Of a stretch of 33,068 nt of DNA, positions 1 to 8,786 are shown piece after piece. The notes under the pieces were generated by a model that saw only the letters and a program-made list of their open reading frames with translations, did no database searches and was not told the origin of the DNA. Location: NCBI GenBank assembly GCA_024684815.1, contig JAIKWL010000080.1, forward strand, positions 1-33,068, written 5' to 3'. The position numbers and the translations under genes are program-made. Each line of letters starts with the position of its first letter. Within the stretch, counting starts at the first letter, position 1. Source of the DNA: Saccharofermentans sp. (GTDB lineage: Bacteria; Bacillota; Clostridia; Saccharofermentanales; Saccharofermentanaceae).

Positions 1-1621
1 GATGATGAAGACATTCAAGGCTATTACAAAGGAGTCAACGATCAACGTTGAGGGTACCGTCAGGGAGAGAAGCTCCAAGAACGATAAGCAGGCAACAGGT
101 GATATTGAAGTAGTACCCGAGAAGGTTACCGTTCTCGGACGCTGCCGTTATAACGAACTTCCTTTCGAAATAAATCACAGCAGGGAAGCTGATGAAGCCG
201 CAAGACTTAAGTACAGATATCTCGATATCCGTAACCCTGAGGTCAAAAAGAATCTCATTTTGAGAAGCAACGTTATTTCTGCTTTAAGAAATGCCATGAT
301 CGACCATGACTTCATGGAGATCACGACACCTATCCTTACGGTATCTTCGCCGGAAGGCGCAAGAGACTATCTTGTTCCTGCAAGAAAGCACCCCGGCAAG
401 TTCTATGCACTCCCGCAGGCACCCCAGCAGTTCAAGCAGCTCCTTATGGTCTCGGGCATCGACAGATATTTCCAGATCGCACCCTGCTTCAGAGATGAGG
501 ACGCAAGAGGCGACAGGTGCCCGGGTGAGTTCTACCAGCTCGATATGGAGATGGCTTTTGCCAGCCAGGATGATGTTTTCGAGATCATCGAAGATGTGTT
601 GCCTCCTGTTTTCGCTAAGTATGGCAAATACAACAGAGCTTCAGGTTCACCGTTCATGCGCATTCCTTATCTTGAGGCAATGGAGAAGTACGGTACGGAT
701 AAGCCTGACCTCCGTATCGACCTGACAGTTACTGATGCTACGGATCTTTTAAGGACCGAAGAGTTCGCTCCTTTTGCAGAAGGCGAGATCAAGGCGGTGG
801 TCATCTCTGATTTCCACGAGAGCCGCAAGTTCATCGACAAGACTATGGCAGACTGTGAAATCCAGTCCGGAAGCAAGGGATACTGGTTCAGGGTGGACGA
901 GAGTGGAGAGATCGTCGGAGGTGTTTCAAAGTTTGTTGCACCCAGGAAGGATGAAGTAATCTCCAAGCTCGGCCTTAAGCCTGATACACTTGTTGTTCTT
1001 TCTGCAGGCACAAAGGGTCAGGCTCAGAAGATGGCAGGTGTACTCGTAAAGACATTCGGTGCCGCAGTTCCGGGCCACATGGACAAGGAACAGTATGCAT
1101 TCTGCTGGATAGTTGATTTCCCCATGTATGAGATCGGTGAGGAGTCCGGCGAATTAGAGTTCTGCCACAATCCTTTCTCAATGCCTTCCGGCGGACTTGA
1201 TGTTCTTCTCAAGGCTGAAAAAGGCGAGATCGATCCTTTGACGATCATGGCTGACCAGTATGACCTCGTAGTAAACGGAATCGAGCTCTCATCCGGCGCC
1301 GTGCGTAACCATGATCCTGAGATCATGATCAAGGCATTTGAGCTTGTAAGACTCGGCGAGGAGGACGTTAAAAAGAAGTTCCCCGCTATGTATAACGCAT
1401 TCTGCTACGGCGCTCCGCCGCATGCAGGAATCGCTCCCGGTGTTGACCGTATGGTTATGCTCCTGTCAGGTGAGGAGACGATCCGTGAGGTCATCCCTTT
1501 CCCTATGAACAAGAATGCTCAGGACATCATGATGGATGCGCCCGGATATGTTACAGACAAGCAGCTTGAAGAGCTGCATATCAGCATAAATACAGCAGAT
1601 GAGAATAAGGGAGAAGAATAA
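1..1621 (+). CDS. aspS: Aspartyl-tRNA synthetase, 5' end cut by window edge
   Basis: This class II synthetase charges tRNA-Asp with aspartate in the cytoplasm. The window opens inside the gene: about 540 codons are present against roughly 590 usual for bacterial AspRS, and most of the N-terminal OB-fold (anticodon-binding) is missing, so the ATG at 2 is an internal Met. Visible landmarks are the flipping-loop/active-site segment LTVSSPEGARDYLVP, motif 2 beginning CFRDEDARGDR, the bacterial GAD-type insertion in the middle, and motif 3 around GIAPGVDRMVMLL near the C-terminus. Motif 2 reads DRCPGEFYQLD where E. coli has DRQPEFTQID, one residue longer. The stop TAA overlaps the next ATG by one base (TAATG), so lepB is probably translationally coupled. 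The identity is secure. Whether it is discriminating (Asp only) or also charges tRNA-Asn cannot be decided without the N-terminus and gatCAB content. Confidence 0.95.
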   Translation, partial: MMKTFKAITKESTINVEGTVRERSSKNDKQATGDIEVVPEKVTVLGRCRYNELPFEINHSREADEAARLKYRYLDIRNPEVKKNLILRSNVISALRNAMIDHDFMEITTPILTVSSPEGARDYLVPARKHPGKFYALPQAPQQFKQLLMVSGIDRYFQIAPCFRDEDARGDRCPGEFYQLDMEMAFASQDDVFEIIEDVLPPVFAKYGKYNRASGSPFMRIPYLEAMEKYGTDKPDLRIDLTVTDATDLLRTEEFAPFAEGEIKAVVISDFHESRKFIDKTMADCEIQSGSKGYWFRVDESGEIVGGVSKFVAPRKDEVISKLGLKPDTLVVLSAGTKGQAQKMAGVLVKTFGAAVPGHMDKEQYAFCWIVDFPMYEIGEESGELEFCHNPFSMPSGGLDVLLKAEKGEIDPLTIMADQYDLVVNGIELSSGAVRNHDPEIMIKAFELVRLGEEDVKKKFPAMYNAFCYGAPPHAGIAPGVDRMVMLLSGEETIREVIPFPMNKNAQDIMMDAPGYVTDKQLEELHISINTADENKGEE

Positions 1622-2331
1622 TGAAAAAGCACAGTGACATGACGAACGGTACTTTAGAAAATGAATCCGAAAATACTCCGGATATCACAGCTGAGGAGAT
1701 GGAGAAAGAGACCGGATCATCTGATAAGAAACCATTCGCACGTCTTAAGAAGATCGAAAAGGGGTCTACGGCATATGAAATCCTGGACTGGCTCAGAACG
1801 ATCTGCATCGGTGTTCTTGCCGGTATCTTTATCGTTGTATTTCTTGTTCAGAGAGATAACGTTTACGGCGATTCCATGGTGCCGACCTTATCTTCTGGAG
1901 ACGTGATCTTCACACAGAAACTTTCCAAGTATTTTAAGAGCTTTAAGAGAGGCGATATCGTTATCCTCGACGGCCATGATATGGAAGGTTATAACAAGAA
2001 AGAATATCTGGTCAAGAGAGTAATAGGCCTTCCCGGAGAGACGATAAGGATCCAGGACGGTTGTGTCTATATCAAGCCCGCAGACGGTGATGAGTTCTAC
2101 CTTTTACAGGAGAATTATCTTCCTGAAGGAACGACGACATACGTCATGGATTCAGGAATGAAGAAGGGTTATGACGAGATAACCCTGGCAGAAGATGAGT
2201 ATTACTGTATGGGAGATAACAGGCCTGTAAGTAACGATTCGCGCAACCTCGGACCTTTTTCCATAAACAGGATAAAAGCTGTTGCCGTTATAAGGTTATA
2301 CCCGTTCAATGAGATAAAAGTGCTCGGATAA
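1621..2331 (+). CDS. lepB: Signal peptidase I
   Basis: This membrane-bound serine/lysine protease removes signal peptides from secreted proteins. The 236-residue product has a charged N-terminal tail of about 58 residues, one membrane segment at about 60-77, then the catalytic domain outside. The nucleophile lies in GDSMVPTL (Ser85), the general-base Lys in [12 protein letters not shown] (Lys132), and the conserved C-terminal box is [16 protein letters not shown] (about 198-212). The cytoplasmic tail is longer than in Bacillus SipS and very acidic before a basic stretch next to the membrane. The start at 1621 is supported by AAGGGAG about 8 bases upstream and by the one-base overlap with aspS; a second Met at codon 7 is less well placed. 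It sits between aspS and lepA in one operon. Confidence 0.95.
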   Translation: MKKHSDMTNGTLENESENTPDITAEEMEKETGSSDKKPFARLKKIEKGSTAYEILDWLRTICIGVLAGIFIVVFLVQRDNVYGDSMVPTLSSGDVIFTQKLSKYFKSFKRGDIVILDGHDMEGYNKKEYLVKRVIGLPGETIRIQDGCVYIKPADGDEFYLLQENYLPEGTTTYVMDSGMKKGYDEITLAEDEYYCMGDNRPVSNDSRNLGPFSINRIKAVAVIRLYPFNEIKVLG

Positions 2332-2344
2332 AGGATATGACTTC

Positions 2345-4159
2345 ATGAGTGAGAACTACCGCGAGTATATAAGGAATTTCTGCATAATCGCACATATCGA
2401 TCACGGAAAGTCTACTCTGGCTGACCGTCTTATCGAGCACACCCATGTCAGGGAAAAGCGTGAGATGACAGACCAGATACTTGATAATATGGATATCGAG
2501 CGTGAGCGCGGAATAACCATAAAGTCACAGGCCGTAAGACTGCCTTATGAGGCAAAGGACGGCAATACGTATCTTTTGAATCTCATTGACACTCCCGGTC
2601 ATGTGGACTTCAACTATGAGGTATCAAGGTCACTTGCTGCCTGCGATGGCGCTATACTTGTCGTTGACGCATCACAGGGCGTTGAAGCCCAGACTTTGGC
2701 AAACGTATATCTTGCAGTTGATGCAGACCTTGAAGTCCTTCCGGTAATAAACAAGATCGATCTTCCTTCTGCAAGACCTGAAGAGGTGCGTCAGGAGATA
2801 GAGGACGATATAGGTATCGATGCTTCTTATGCACCCTGCATTTCCGCTAAGAGCGATATAAATATCGATGAGGTCCTCGAAAAGGTTGTCGAATACCTTC
2901 CCTCGCCCGAAGGAGATGAGACCAAGCCTTTGGCGGCTCTTGTTTTCGATTCCAAATACGATTCATACAAGGGCGTTATCGTCAGTGTCAGAGTCAAGAA
3001 CGGCACTGTAAAGACATGTGACCGCATAAAGATGATGCACTCCGGAAAGGAATTCACCGTGACCGAACTCGGCATGTTCCATCCGGGCGAACTGGTTCCC
3101 ACCGAATCTTTAAGAGCAGGCGAGGTAGGTTATATCTGCGCTTCCATAAAGAATGTAAGGGATACGGCTCCGGGCGACACTGTAACGCTTGCCGATGATC
3201 CTGCCGATGAACCTCTTATCGGATACAAGGGCATTCAGCAGATGGTATTCTGCGGAATGTATCCGGTTGACGGAGCAAGATACGGTGATCTGAAGGATGC
3301 TCTCGAAAAGTTAAGACTTAACGATGCCGCGCTCTCATTTGATGCGGAGACATCTGCAGCTCTGGGCTTCGGATTCAGATGCGGATTCTTAGGTCTTCTT
3401 CACTATGAAGTAATACAGGAGAGACTTGAGAGGGAATTCAATCTCGATCTTATAAGCACCGCGCCTTCAGTTATCTACAAGATCCATCTTATGGACGGCA
3501 GTGTGGTAGATTGTTCCAATCCTACCAATATGCCGGATCCCACTACGATTGATTATATGGAAGAACCTATCGTTAAGGCGACGATAATGCTTCCTAAAGA
3601 ATATGTCGGAAACATAATGGAACTCTGTCAGGAGCGCCGCGGTGAATATACCGACATGAAGTATCTTGATGAGAAGCGTGTAATGCTTCACTATATGATG
3701 CCTCTTAACGAGATCATCTATGACTTTTTCGATGCATTAAAATCACGCACAAGAGGCTATGCCTCACTTGACTACGAACCGGCAGGATACATGAGATCAA
3801 AGCTTGTTAAGCTTGATATCCTTCTGAACGGCGATCCGGTCGATGCGCTGTCTTTCATAGTTCATGCAGACAAGGCATACGGCAGGGGAAGAAGGATGTG
3901 CGAGAAGCTCAAAGAGAATATCCCGAGGCAGCAGTTCGAAGTTCCCGTACAGGCTGCAATAGGCGGCAAGATCATTGCAAGAGAGACTATCAAGGCATAC
4001 AGAAAAGACGTTACTTCAAAGTGTTACGGCGGTGATATCTCACGTAAGAAGAAGCTCCTTGAGAAGCAGAAGGAAGGTAAGAAGAGGATGAGACAGGTAG
4101 GCTCTGTCGAAGTGCCTCAGGAAGCCTTCATGAGCGTCTTAAAACTTGATGATGAATAA
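2345..4159 (+). CDS. lepA: Elongation factor 4 (LepA), ribosome-associated GTPase
   Basis: LepA/EF4 is a translational GTPase that acts on the ribosome and has been implicated in back-translocation and 30S assembly. The 604-residue length is typical. The P-loop is AHIDHGKST (16-24), switch I holds [11 protein letters not shown]3 is DTPGH, and G4 is NKID. The C-terminal half carries the LepA-specific domain with the conserved [14 protein letters not shown] and [22 protein letters not shown]-like segment and the basic tail ([19 protein letters not shown]) that reaches the A site. An AAAGGA lies about 9 bases before the ATG, and the gap after lepB is only 13 bases. It is the best-conserved gene in this operon and shows nothing unusual. 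Confidence 0.97.
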   Translation: MSENYREYIRNFCIIAHIDHGKSTLADRLIEHTHVREKREMTDQILDNMDIERERGITIKSQAVRLPYEAKDGNTYLLNLIDTPGHVDFNYEVSRSLAACDGAILVVDASQGVEAQTLANVYLAVDADLEVLPVINKIDLPSARPEEVRQEIEDDIGIDASYAPCISAKSDINIDEVLEKVVEYLPSPEGDETKPLAALVFDSKYDSYKGVIVSVRVKNGTVKTCDRIKMMHSGKEFTVTELGMFHPGELVPTESLRAGEVGYICASIKNVRDTAPGDTVTLADDPADEPLIGYKGIQQMVFCGMYPVDGARYGDLKDALEKLRLNDAALSFDAETSAALGFGFRCGFLGLLHYEVIQERLEREFNLDLISTAPSVIYKIHLMDGSVVDCSNPTNMPDPTTIDYMEEPIVKATIMLPKEYVGNIMELCQERRGEYTDMKYLDEKRVMLHYMMPLNEIIYDFFDALKSRTRGYASLDYEPAGYMRSKLVKLDILLNGDPVDALSFIVHADKAYGRGRRMCEKLKENIPRQQFEVPVQAAIGGKIIARETIKAYRKDVTSKCYGGDISRKKKLLEKQKEGKKRMRQVGSVEVPQEAFMSVLKLDDE

Positions 4160-4180
4160 GCATGACAGATATGGGGTGGA

Positions 4181-4672
4181 ATGAAAATGCTTGTCAGGGA
4201 TAAAAAGGGAAATGAATTATTGGAGCTTTATAAGACCGGAGAAGATAAAGCCGATGGATCTTATTCTCCGATAACGCATTGCCTTGCATCAGTTAAAGTC
4301 GGTGATGATTATCTTCTCGGATGGAACAAATACCGTCAGGAATGGGAGATCTTCGGAGGCTGCAGGGAAGACGGTGAATCTGTTAGAGAGTGCATCGTCA
4401 GGGAATGCGAGGAAGAACTCGGCATCAAAGACGGCGAGTTCACTTTCCTCGGAATAATGTATTTACATCTGGCTCCGGGATACTTCAATCCCGAATGGCA
4501 TTATGAATACGGCGGATTTTACGGCATATCTCTTCCTTCTGATGCTTTGAAAGATATCGAAGCATTCAGAACGGATAAGGAAGAGGTGGAGCGTCTGGCA
4601 TTTTACAGCGAGGTTAAAGGTAAAGAGCTGATAGCACCGATCGATGAATATCTGCTCGGCTGCTGGAGCTGA
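4181..4672 (+). CDS. Nudix hydrolase
   Basis: This 163-residue protein contains a complete Nudix box: a Gly, five residues, Glu, seven residues, then RECEEELGI (about 69-91), preceded by the usual GWNKYRQEWEIFGG strand. Nudix enzymes hydrolyse nucleoside diphosphates linked to another moiety using Mg bound by the REXXEE glutamates. The substrate cannot be read from the sequence. The C-terminal part (HYEYGGFYGI...) has several aromatic residues that could line a base or alcohol pocket. The start at 4181 follows GGGGTGGA by a few bases, and a Met two codons later is also possible. It is the last gene after lepA, 21 bases downstream and probably co-transcribed, with a candidate terminator at 4681-4706. 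It is convergent with the next gene. Confidence 0.85.
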   Translation: MKMLVRDKKGNELLELYKTGEDKADGSYSPITHCLASVKVGDDYLLGWNKYRQEWEIFGGCREDGESVRECIVRECEEELGIKDGEFTFLGIMYLHLAPGYFNPEWHYEYGGFYGISLPSDALKDIEAFRTDKEEVERLAFYSEVKGKELIAPIDEYLLGCWS

Positions 4673-4680
4673 TCAGTCTT

Positions 4681-4706
4681 TCTCAAGATCTCTGAGACAG
4701 TTTTTT
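4681..4706 (+). terminator. Weak rho-independent terminator after the lepA operon
   Basis: TCTCA and TGAGA arms (4681-4685 and 4693-4697) enclose a 7-base loop and are followed by CAG and six Ts (4701-4706). The stem is only 5 bp, so this is a modest call. The position between convergent genes fits. Confidence 0.45.
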
Positions 4707-4728
4707 GATTTCGCGGGCAGTTTAATGA

Positions 4729-6312
4729 TCACTGCATCATCTTCCTGTTATAACCCTGCTTCTCGAAGTCGGTTGCATTCTCGTCGAGTTCTTCTTCCTC
4801 GAGTTCGGGTGCGGCACTCCTGAAGTCGAACTTCTTCTGCTCACCGTATTTCCAGCCTGACTCGATGGATACGAAGTCTTTTGTTGTCTCATAAGCGTCG
4901 ATACCGAATGCGGAATCGTAATAAGCTTCAACACCCTGTTCCGGTGCTATATCGTGACTGTTGGCTTTTGAGAGGGACTCGATATCATGCTGCGCTTTGC
5001 CGTGAAGTATTTTCGGAAGGATCTCCGCGAAAAAATAAAGCAGCACACAGAAGAGGATGATTATCAGGAGCGTTTCCACGGGCTTGTTGAATATAAATCC
5101 CATAACCGCGAATCCGTCGGTCAATCCCGAGAAAAGACGAAGGAGCAGAAATGCCAGGATAGGAAGCAGATACAGACATGTGCGGATACCGGCATTTAAT
5201 CCTATCGCATTCATCTTTGCGCGTCTTCCGGTCCTCTCTATAGTCTCCCATCCCTTGGCATAAGGGAACTCTCCGGATACTTTGCCTGTCTGACCGTTGA
5301 TTATGTACTGATAATTCTTTCCGTCGTATTCGATGTTCAGAAACCAGCAGGGAAGGAGGGCATACTTGATATCCTGGTTATGGTATCTCGTTACACTTCC
5401 TGACGATTCCGGAACGAAATCGTCAAACCCGAATGTAAGTTCATCGCAGAGCTGCAGAGTGTATTTATCAAGACGGGTATAGATCCTGTCAGTCATATCA
5501 AGAGGCATCTCATCGTATTTCTCGGCGAAGAAGCCCTGCAGGTATTCCGGCCTGAATCTTACAAGTTCGGAATAGTCGAAAGGCTCTGCAGCTGACATAA
5601 GGCGGTTCGGGATCTTGACCTCTCCGTCAAAGGGGACATTCTTCAGTCTGAATTTGACTTTGCCGTATGTGAGTTTGGAATAATCGCCGTTATCGGATTT
5701 ATGCATTTCCGCATACGAATCATCGACCATTCTTCCCATGTTGCCTTTGCCGACGACATTTACATCAACCTCAGTTGATATTATCCATGTCGGAACGTAA
5801 AGCCCTGACATCTTCGCTAAGACTTTTTGGGATTTGAAATCCTTTGGAAGATGGGGAATGCCGGCGCAATGCTCTTCAAACAGTGATATGGCCTTATCTT
5901 TATCGAATTTGAACGGAATTATATAGTCGGGTTTAAATTCTCTGGTAAGTCTTCTGGTAACTATTGCGGGAGAACCGCAGAAGGCACAGTATGTCGATGA
6001 GGTGTTCTTGTCAGTTACGATCTGTGCGCCGCAGGAGTTACATACTATTTCCTGACGGCTTTCGTCTTCCTTGCTGATCTCGATCGTTCCGTCGTAATCC
6101 TTCTCGGGATTTGCAAGACCGAATGAACCGACTTTGTCCAGAGTCTCAGGATCGAAGAGTCCGCCGCAGTTCCTGCATATCATGGCTCCGTGCTCTAATT
6201 CGTATACCAGGCTCGATGCGCAGTTCGGACACTTATATGAGTCTGCGGAATATGTCTTAACATCTGAAGAATCGAAACCGTCCGCACCGGCAGGTCTGTC
6301 CCAAATAGCCAT
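4729..6312 (-). CDS. Membrane protein with two N-terminal zinc ribbons, function unknown
   Basis: I do not know a function for this 527-residue protein. Two CxxC...CxxC zinc ribbons are clear: Cys28/31/46/49 and Cys91/94/109/112. A soluble domain of about 250 residues follows, with motifs recurring in clostridial zinc-ribbon proteins (FKPDYIIPFKFDKDKAI, SGLYVPTWI, LLPCWFLNIEYDGKNYQYIINGQTGKV). Two hydrophobic segments (about 374-395 and 415-437) come next, then an acidic tail with a Tyr/Asp-rich patch. Without a signal peptide and with a two-helix hairpin, both ends should face the cytoplasm. AGGGG lies about 10 bases before the ATG, and a consensus promoter sits at 6349-6378, so it can be transcribed apart from the GNAT gene upstream. 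The double ribbon could serve protein or nucleic-acid recognition; no catalytic motif is visible. Confidence 0.8.
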   Translation of the reverse strand: MAIWDRPAGADGFDSSDVKTYSADSYKCPNCASSLVYELEHGAMICRNCGGLFDPETLDKVGSFGLANPEKDYDGTIEISKEDESRQEIVCNSCGAQIVTDKNTSSTYCAFCGSPAIVTRRLTREFKPDYIIPFKFDKDKAISLFEEHCAGIPHLPKDFKSQKVLAKMSGLYVPTWIISTEVDVNVVGKGNMGRMVDDSYAEMHKSDNGDYSKLTYGKVKFRLKNVPFDGEVKIPNRLMSAAEPFDYSELVRFRPEYLQGFFAEKYDEMPLDMTDRIYTRLDKYTLQLCDELTFGFDDFVPESSGSVTRYHNQDIKYALLPCWFLNIEYDGKNYQYIINGQTGKVSGEFPYAKGWETIERTGRRAKMNAIGLNAGIRTCLYLLPILAFLLLRLFSGLTDGFAVMGFIFNKPVETLLIIILFCVLLYFFAEILPKILHGKAQHDIESLSKANSHDIAPEQGVEAYYDSAFGIDAYETTKDFVSIESGWKYGEQKKFDFRSAAPELEEEELDENATDFEKQGYNRKMMQ

Positions 6313-6348
6313 AAAATTCTACCCCTTTTTATGGATTTATCCGATTCA

Positions 6349-6378
6349 AATATACATTAGTTCGCGAAATAATGTCAA
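6349..6378 (-). promoter_or_regulatory. Sigma-A type promoter for the double-zinc-ribbon gene
   Basis: On the minus strand, a perfect -35 TTGACA (6378-6373) is followed after 18 bases by TATATT (6354-6349). The predicted start is near 6342, giving a leader of about 30 bases to the ATG at 6312. Confidence 0.7.
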
Positions 6379-6403
6379 CGATAATTGATTTTATGCTGAC
6401 CTG

Positions 6404-6874
6404 TCAGAGAATCATCTCCATGCCTGTCTTCTGAGGAAGCATACCGAGTGATTCATAGAATCTCATGGCTCCGGGATTACAGGTCCAGACATTCAAGGTT
6501 ATATTGTAAAAACCGTTCTTCTTCGCAAATTCTCTTACATGATCAAAAAGCATTTTCCCGATGTGCTTTCCGCGCATCTTCTCATCAACACAAATGTCAT
6601 CGATGTAAAGAGTTTTTATTTCCGTAAGAACAGAATCGTTCAGGACCTGTTTAAAGATGCAGAATGCATGTCCTGCAACATTTCCTTCATCATCAATGCA
6701 TACAAAGACCGGTGAGGTCTCACATCCGATTATCTGCTTAAGTTCTTCAGCATTATATTTGGTCGCAGGACCTTTGAAAAGATCCGGACGGCCTTTATGG
6801 TGCACCATATCGACCTGGACCAGAAGTTCGAGTATTCCGGGAATATCTTTTATCTCAGCATGTCTTACAAGCAT
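6404..6874 (-). CDS. GNAT-family N-acetyltransferase
   Basis: This 156-residue protein (from the start chosen here) transfers an acetyl group from acetyl-CoA to an unknown amine. It has the GNAT order: N-terminal strand MLVRHAEIKDIPGILELL, central strands ending in TLYIDDICVDEKMRGKHIGKML (motif A, acetyl-CoA pyrophosphate loop RGKHIG), and motif B with VWTCNPGAMRFYESLGM. A longer frame would begin at 6910 (MRIPETIKEQRK...). The start at 6874 is preferred because AAGGAG lies 9 bases before it, because it gives the canonical GNAT N-terminus, and because it avoids overlapping the upstream gene (stop at 6889). The 14-base gap indicates co-transcription with that gene. The substrate could be a small molecule, a peptide N-terminus or an aminoglycoside-like compound; the sequence does not decide. 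Confidence 0.88.
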   Translation of the reverse strand: MLVRHAEIKDIPGILELLVQVDMVHHKGRPDLFKGPATKYNAEELKQIIGCETSPVFVCIDDEGNVAGHAFCIFKQVLNDSVLTEIKTLYIDDICVDEKMRGKHIGKMLFDHVREFAKKNGFYNITLNVWTCNPGAMRFYESLGMLPQKTGMEMIL

Positions 6875-6888
6875 TTTTCGCTGCTCCT

Positions 6889-8031
6889 TTATTGTCTCGG
6901 GTATCCGCACTCGGAACAGTATTTGGTTGTAAGGCCGGTTTTACCGCATTCCTTACATGTCCATGTTCCGCTTTCATCTGAGGCAGATGCGGATATGCTT
7001 CCTGAGGGTCCGGGTTTGCCAAAGATGGACAGCATTCCCATAAATCCATTAGGAACTGCCGTTGCGGAAATATCTGCAGATTCCGGACGCATGTTTGGTG
7101 TCGGCATTGCTATATCAATCCCGGACAGATCCACACATTCATCTACCATTCCGGTAATTGTACTGCTGACTTCTTCGCCGCCCATACTGCATGCTTTCTC
7201 GCCTATGGTCCGCTTAACAGACGGGCAGCCGGTTATGAGTGAGTCATCGTAGAAAACGTTCACATTAAAGCTTCTCGAACAATCTGTCGGCATCATCGAT
7301 GTGTCGACCGGGATAGAAGGATCCGTGCATGCGTAATTCCAGACAGGGATATTCTCTTTGTCGGACAATTCCTGAAGTCTTGCGAAAATATCTGAGTTGA
7401 TCTCCTTGCTGTCTGATACTGAGGGAAGGTTTCCTGCCTGCTTTTCGACAGTGACAAGAACCGTATTCTCTTTTTCCGGTATTTTCTTTATGTTTTTCTT
7501 TACAGTCTGATTGCTTCCGTACATCATTCCCGAAGAAAAACTAACGGTTTCAACGGCTGATACCGGACCATGCTCTTCTTTGAACTTGATGCATTCCTTC
7601 AGTGTCGGATACAGTACTTCACCTGATATCTTCCGTTCATCTGAAGATGAAGCGAAAAACAGTTTTCTGAATTCTTCCGAAGCACTGTTTCCTATATCTT
7701 CAGGTACTTCTCTGAATGTGATCCTGCTGTCTGTTCCGTCATCGAAAAGAAGTGTTATCTCAGATAAGGTGCCTGTTCCTTCACCGATAATCTTCGGCGG
7801 GGCAGGGGGCTTTCCGATCCAATCCGTGATATTGTATTTTTCTATCAAAGCAAGAAAATTATTTATGATCTCATCAGTCAGCTCATAACGTGTTATCTCT
7901 GTATCAGAAGATGACCTTTTGCAGCTGGTCATTACGCGGTCATCACCTGTAAAAGGAATTTGGGCTGTTGTCTCAAAATCAGAAAAAGGACTGATTATCA
8001 GAAACCTGTATTTGATCCCTGTAATAGGCAT
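6889..8031 (-). CDS. Uncharacterised protein with C-terminal zinc ribbon
   Basis: I do not recognise the main body of this 380-residue protein. The last 25 residues form a compact zinc ribbon (WTCKECGKTGLTTKYCSECG). The N-terminal 150 residues read like a soluble alpha/beta domain (ITGIKYRFLIISPFSDFETT...), and a later stretch (SRSFNVNVFYDDSLITG) looks like a beta strand pair. No signal peptide or membrane helix is seen, so it is probably cytosolic. The reading frame is open from 8049, but the ATG at 8031 is preferred: AAAGGA lies 9 bases before it, whereas the 8049 ATG has no ribosome binding site. It lies downstream of the Lgt-like gene (44 bases) and just upstream of the GNAT gene. Function unknown. 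Confidence 0.75.
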   Translation of the reverse strand: MPITGIKYRFLIISPFSDFETTAQIPFTGDDRVMTSCKRSSSDTEITRYELTDEIINNFLALIEKYNITDWIGKPPAPPKIIGEGTGTLSEITLLFDDGTDSRITFREVPEDIGNSASEEFRKLFFASSSDERKISGEVLYPTLKECIKFKEEHGPVSAVETVSFSSGMMYGSNQTVKKNIKKIPEKENTVLVTVEKQAGNLPSVSDSKEINSDIFARLQELSDKENIPVWNYACTDPSIPVDTSMMPTDCSRSFNVNVFYDDSLITGCPSVKRTIGEKACSMGGEEVSSTITGMVDECVDLSGIDIAMPTPNMRPESADISATAVPNGFMGMLSIFGKPGPSGSISASASDESGTWTCKECGKTGLTTKYCSECGYPRQ

Positions 8032-8075
8032 ATTTTTCCGTCCTTTCATTTGAATGAAGTGTTTTTATGCTGTTG

Positions 8076-8786
8076 TTAGATTATAGCAGAAAGACATTTT
8101 TTCCAGATAACGATCAGTATCACGGCTAAGCCTCCGGCGATGAGAACCTTGATCTGACCTGAAGCTATGATGCTGCCGTCATGGTAATACTTCAGATATT
8201 CAAGCAGGAACCTTACAGGTATCGTCACAGCAAGGATAGTAAATATTGCTTTTATTTTGTCTTTCATTTTAAGTACAAGGATCAAAGACAATATATGTAT
8301 CAGGATAAAAGCAGTCATATCAACGAGCTGTGCGGGAAAATAAGAGCCTTCATTTGCACCGTGATATATTATCGCCAAAGGCCCTGTATAATCCTTTCCG
8401 TGACAGCATCCCGCAAAAAGGCATCCTGTCTTAGCCAGTCCGTACATAAGAGGTGCGGCGGCAACAAATGATGCCATTACACTATCGGGTTTATCTTTTA
8501 GGATCAGACCCGAAAGAAAAACACCGCCTATCATTCCTATGACTCCGGCCAGGCCCGAAAACCCGAATACAGGACCTCTTTCAGTGAACTCTAACGAGAA
8601 AGTCAGAGAAGTTACCAGCGTGCATATGAATGTGAGAAGACATGTGTACAATATGGTCTGTTTTCCGACCTTGAATCTTCGCATCAATAAAACGGCAACA
8701 ATAAAACCCAGGATCACTGACAGTATGACCAGCAGCCCATACGGCGACCAGCTTAATTCAGGTATAGAGATCTTCATACAGATCAT
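8076..8786 (-). CDS. Lgt-like (prolipoprotein diacylglyceryl transferase family) membrane protein
   Basis: This is a polytopic membrane protein of 236 residues with about seven hydrophobic segments, ordered as in Lgt: SWSPYGLLVILSVILGF at the N-terminus, GVIGMIGGVFLSG in the middle, then GLAKTGCLFAGCCHG (about 117-130) and a C-terminal FLLEYLKYY segment. Lgt attaches diacylglycerol to the lipobox Cys of lipoproteins. The GCLFAGCCHG block is the divergent form seen in Lgt-related proteins rather than the housekeeping GRxGNFxNxE form, so a different acceptor or lipid is possible. The frame is open from 8909, but the ATG at 8786 overlaps the upstream stop as ATGA, which suggests coupling and gives an Lgt-like N-terminus; ATG 8777 is an alternative. 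It is in a minus-strand operon with the Gln/Tyr-rich gene. Confidence 0.75.
   Translation of the reverse strand: MICMKISIPELSWSPYGLLVILSVILGFIVAVLLMRRFKVGKQTILYTCLLTFICTLVTSLTFSLEFTERGPVFGFSGLAGVIGMIGGVFLSGLILKDKPDSVMASFVAAAPLMYGLAKTGCLFAGCCHGKDYTGPLAIIYHGANEGSYFPAQLVDMTAFILIHILSLILVLKMKDKIKAIFTILAVTIPVRFLLEYLKYYHDGSIIASGQIKVLIAGGLAVILIVIWKKCLSAII
8080..8085 (-). promoter_or_regulatory. Possible internal -10 element (TATAAT)
   Basis: A perfect minus-strand TATAAT lies just inside the end of the Lgt-like gene, about 50 bases before the ATG at 8031. No good -35 is found at 16-18 bases, so it may be a weak internal promoter or chance. Confidence 0.35.
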
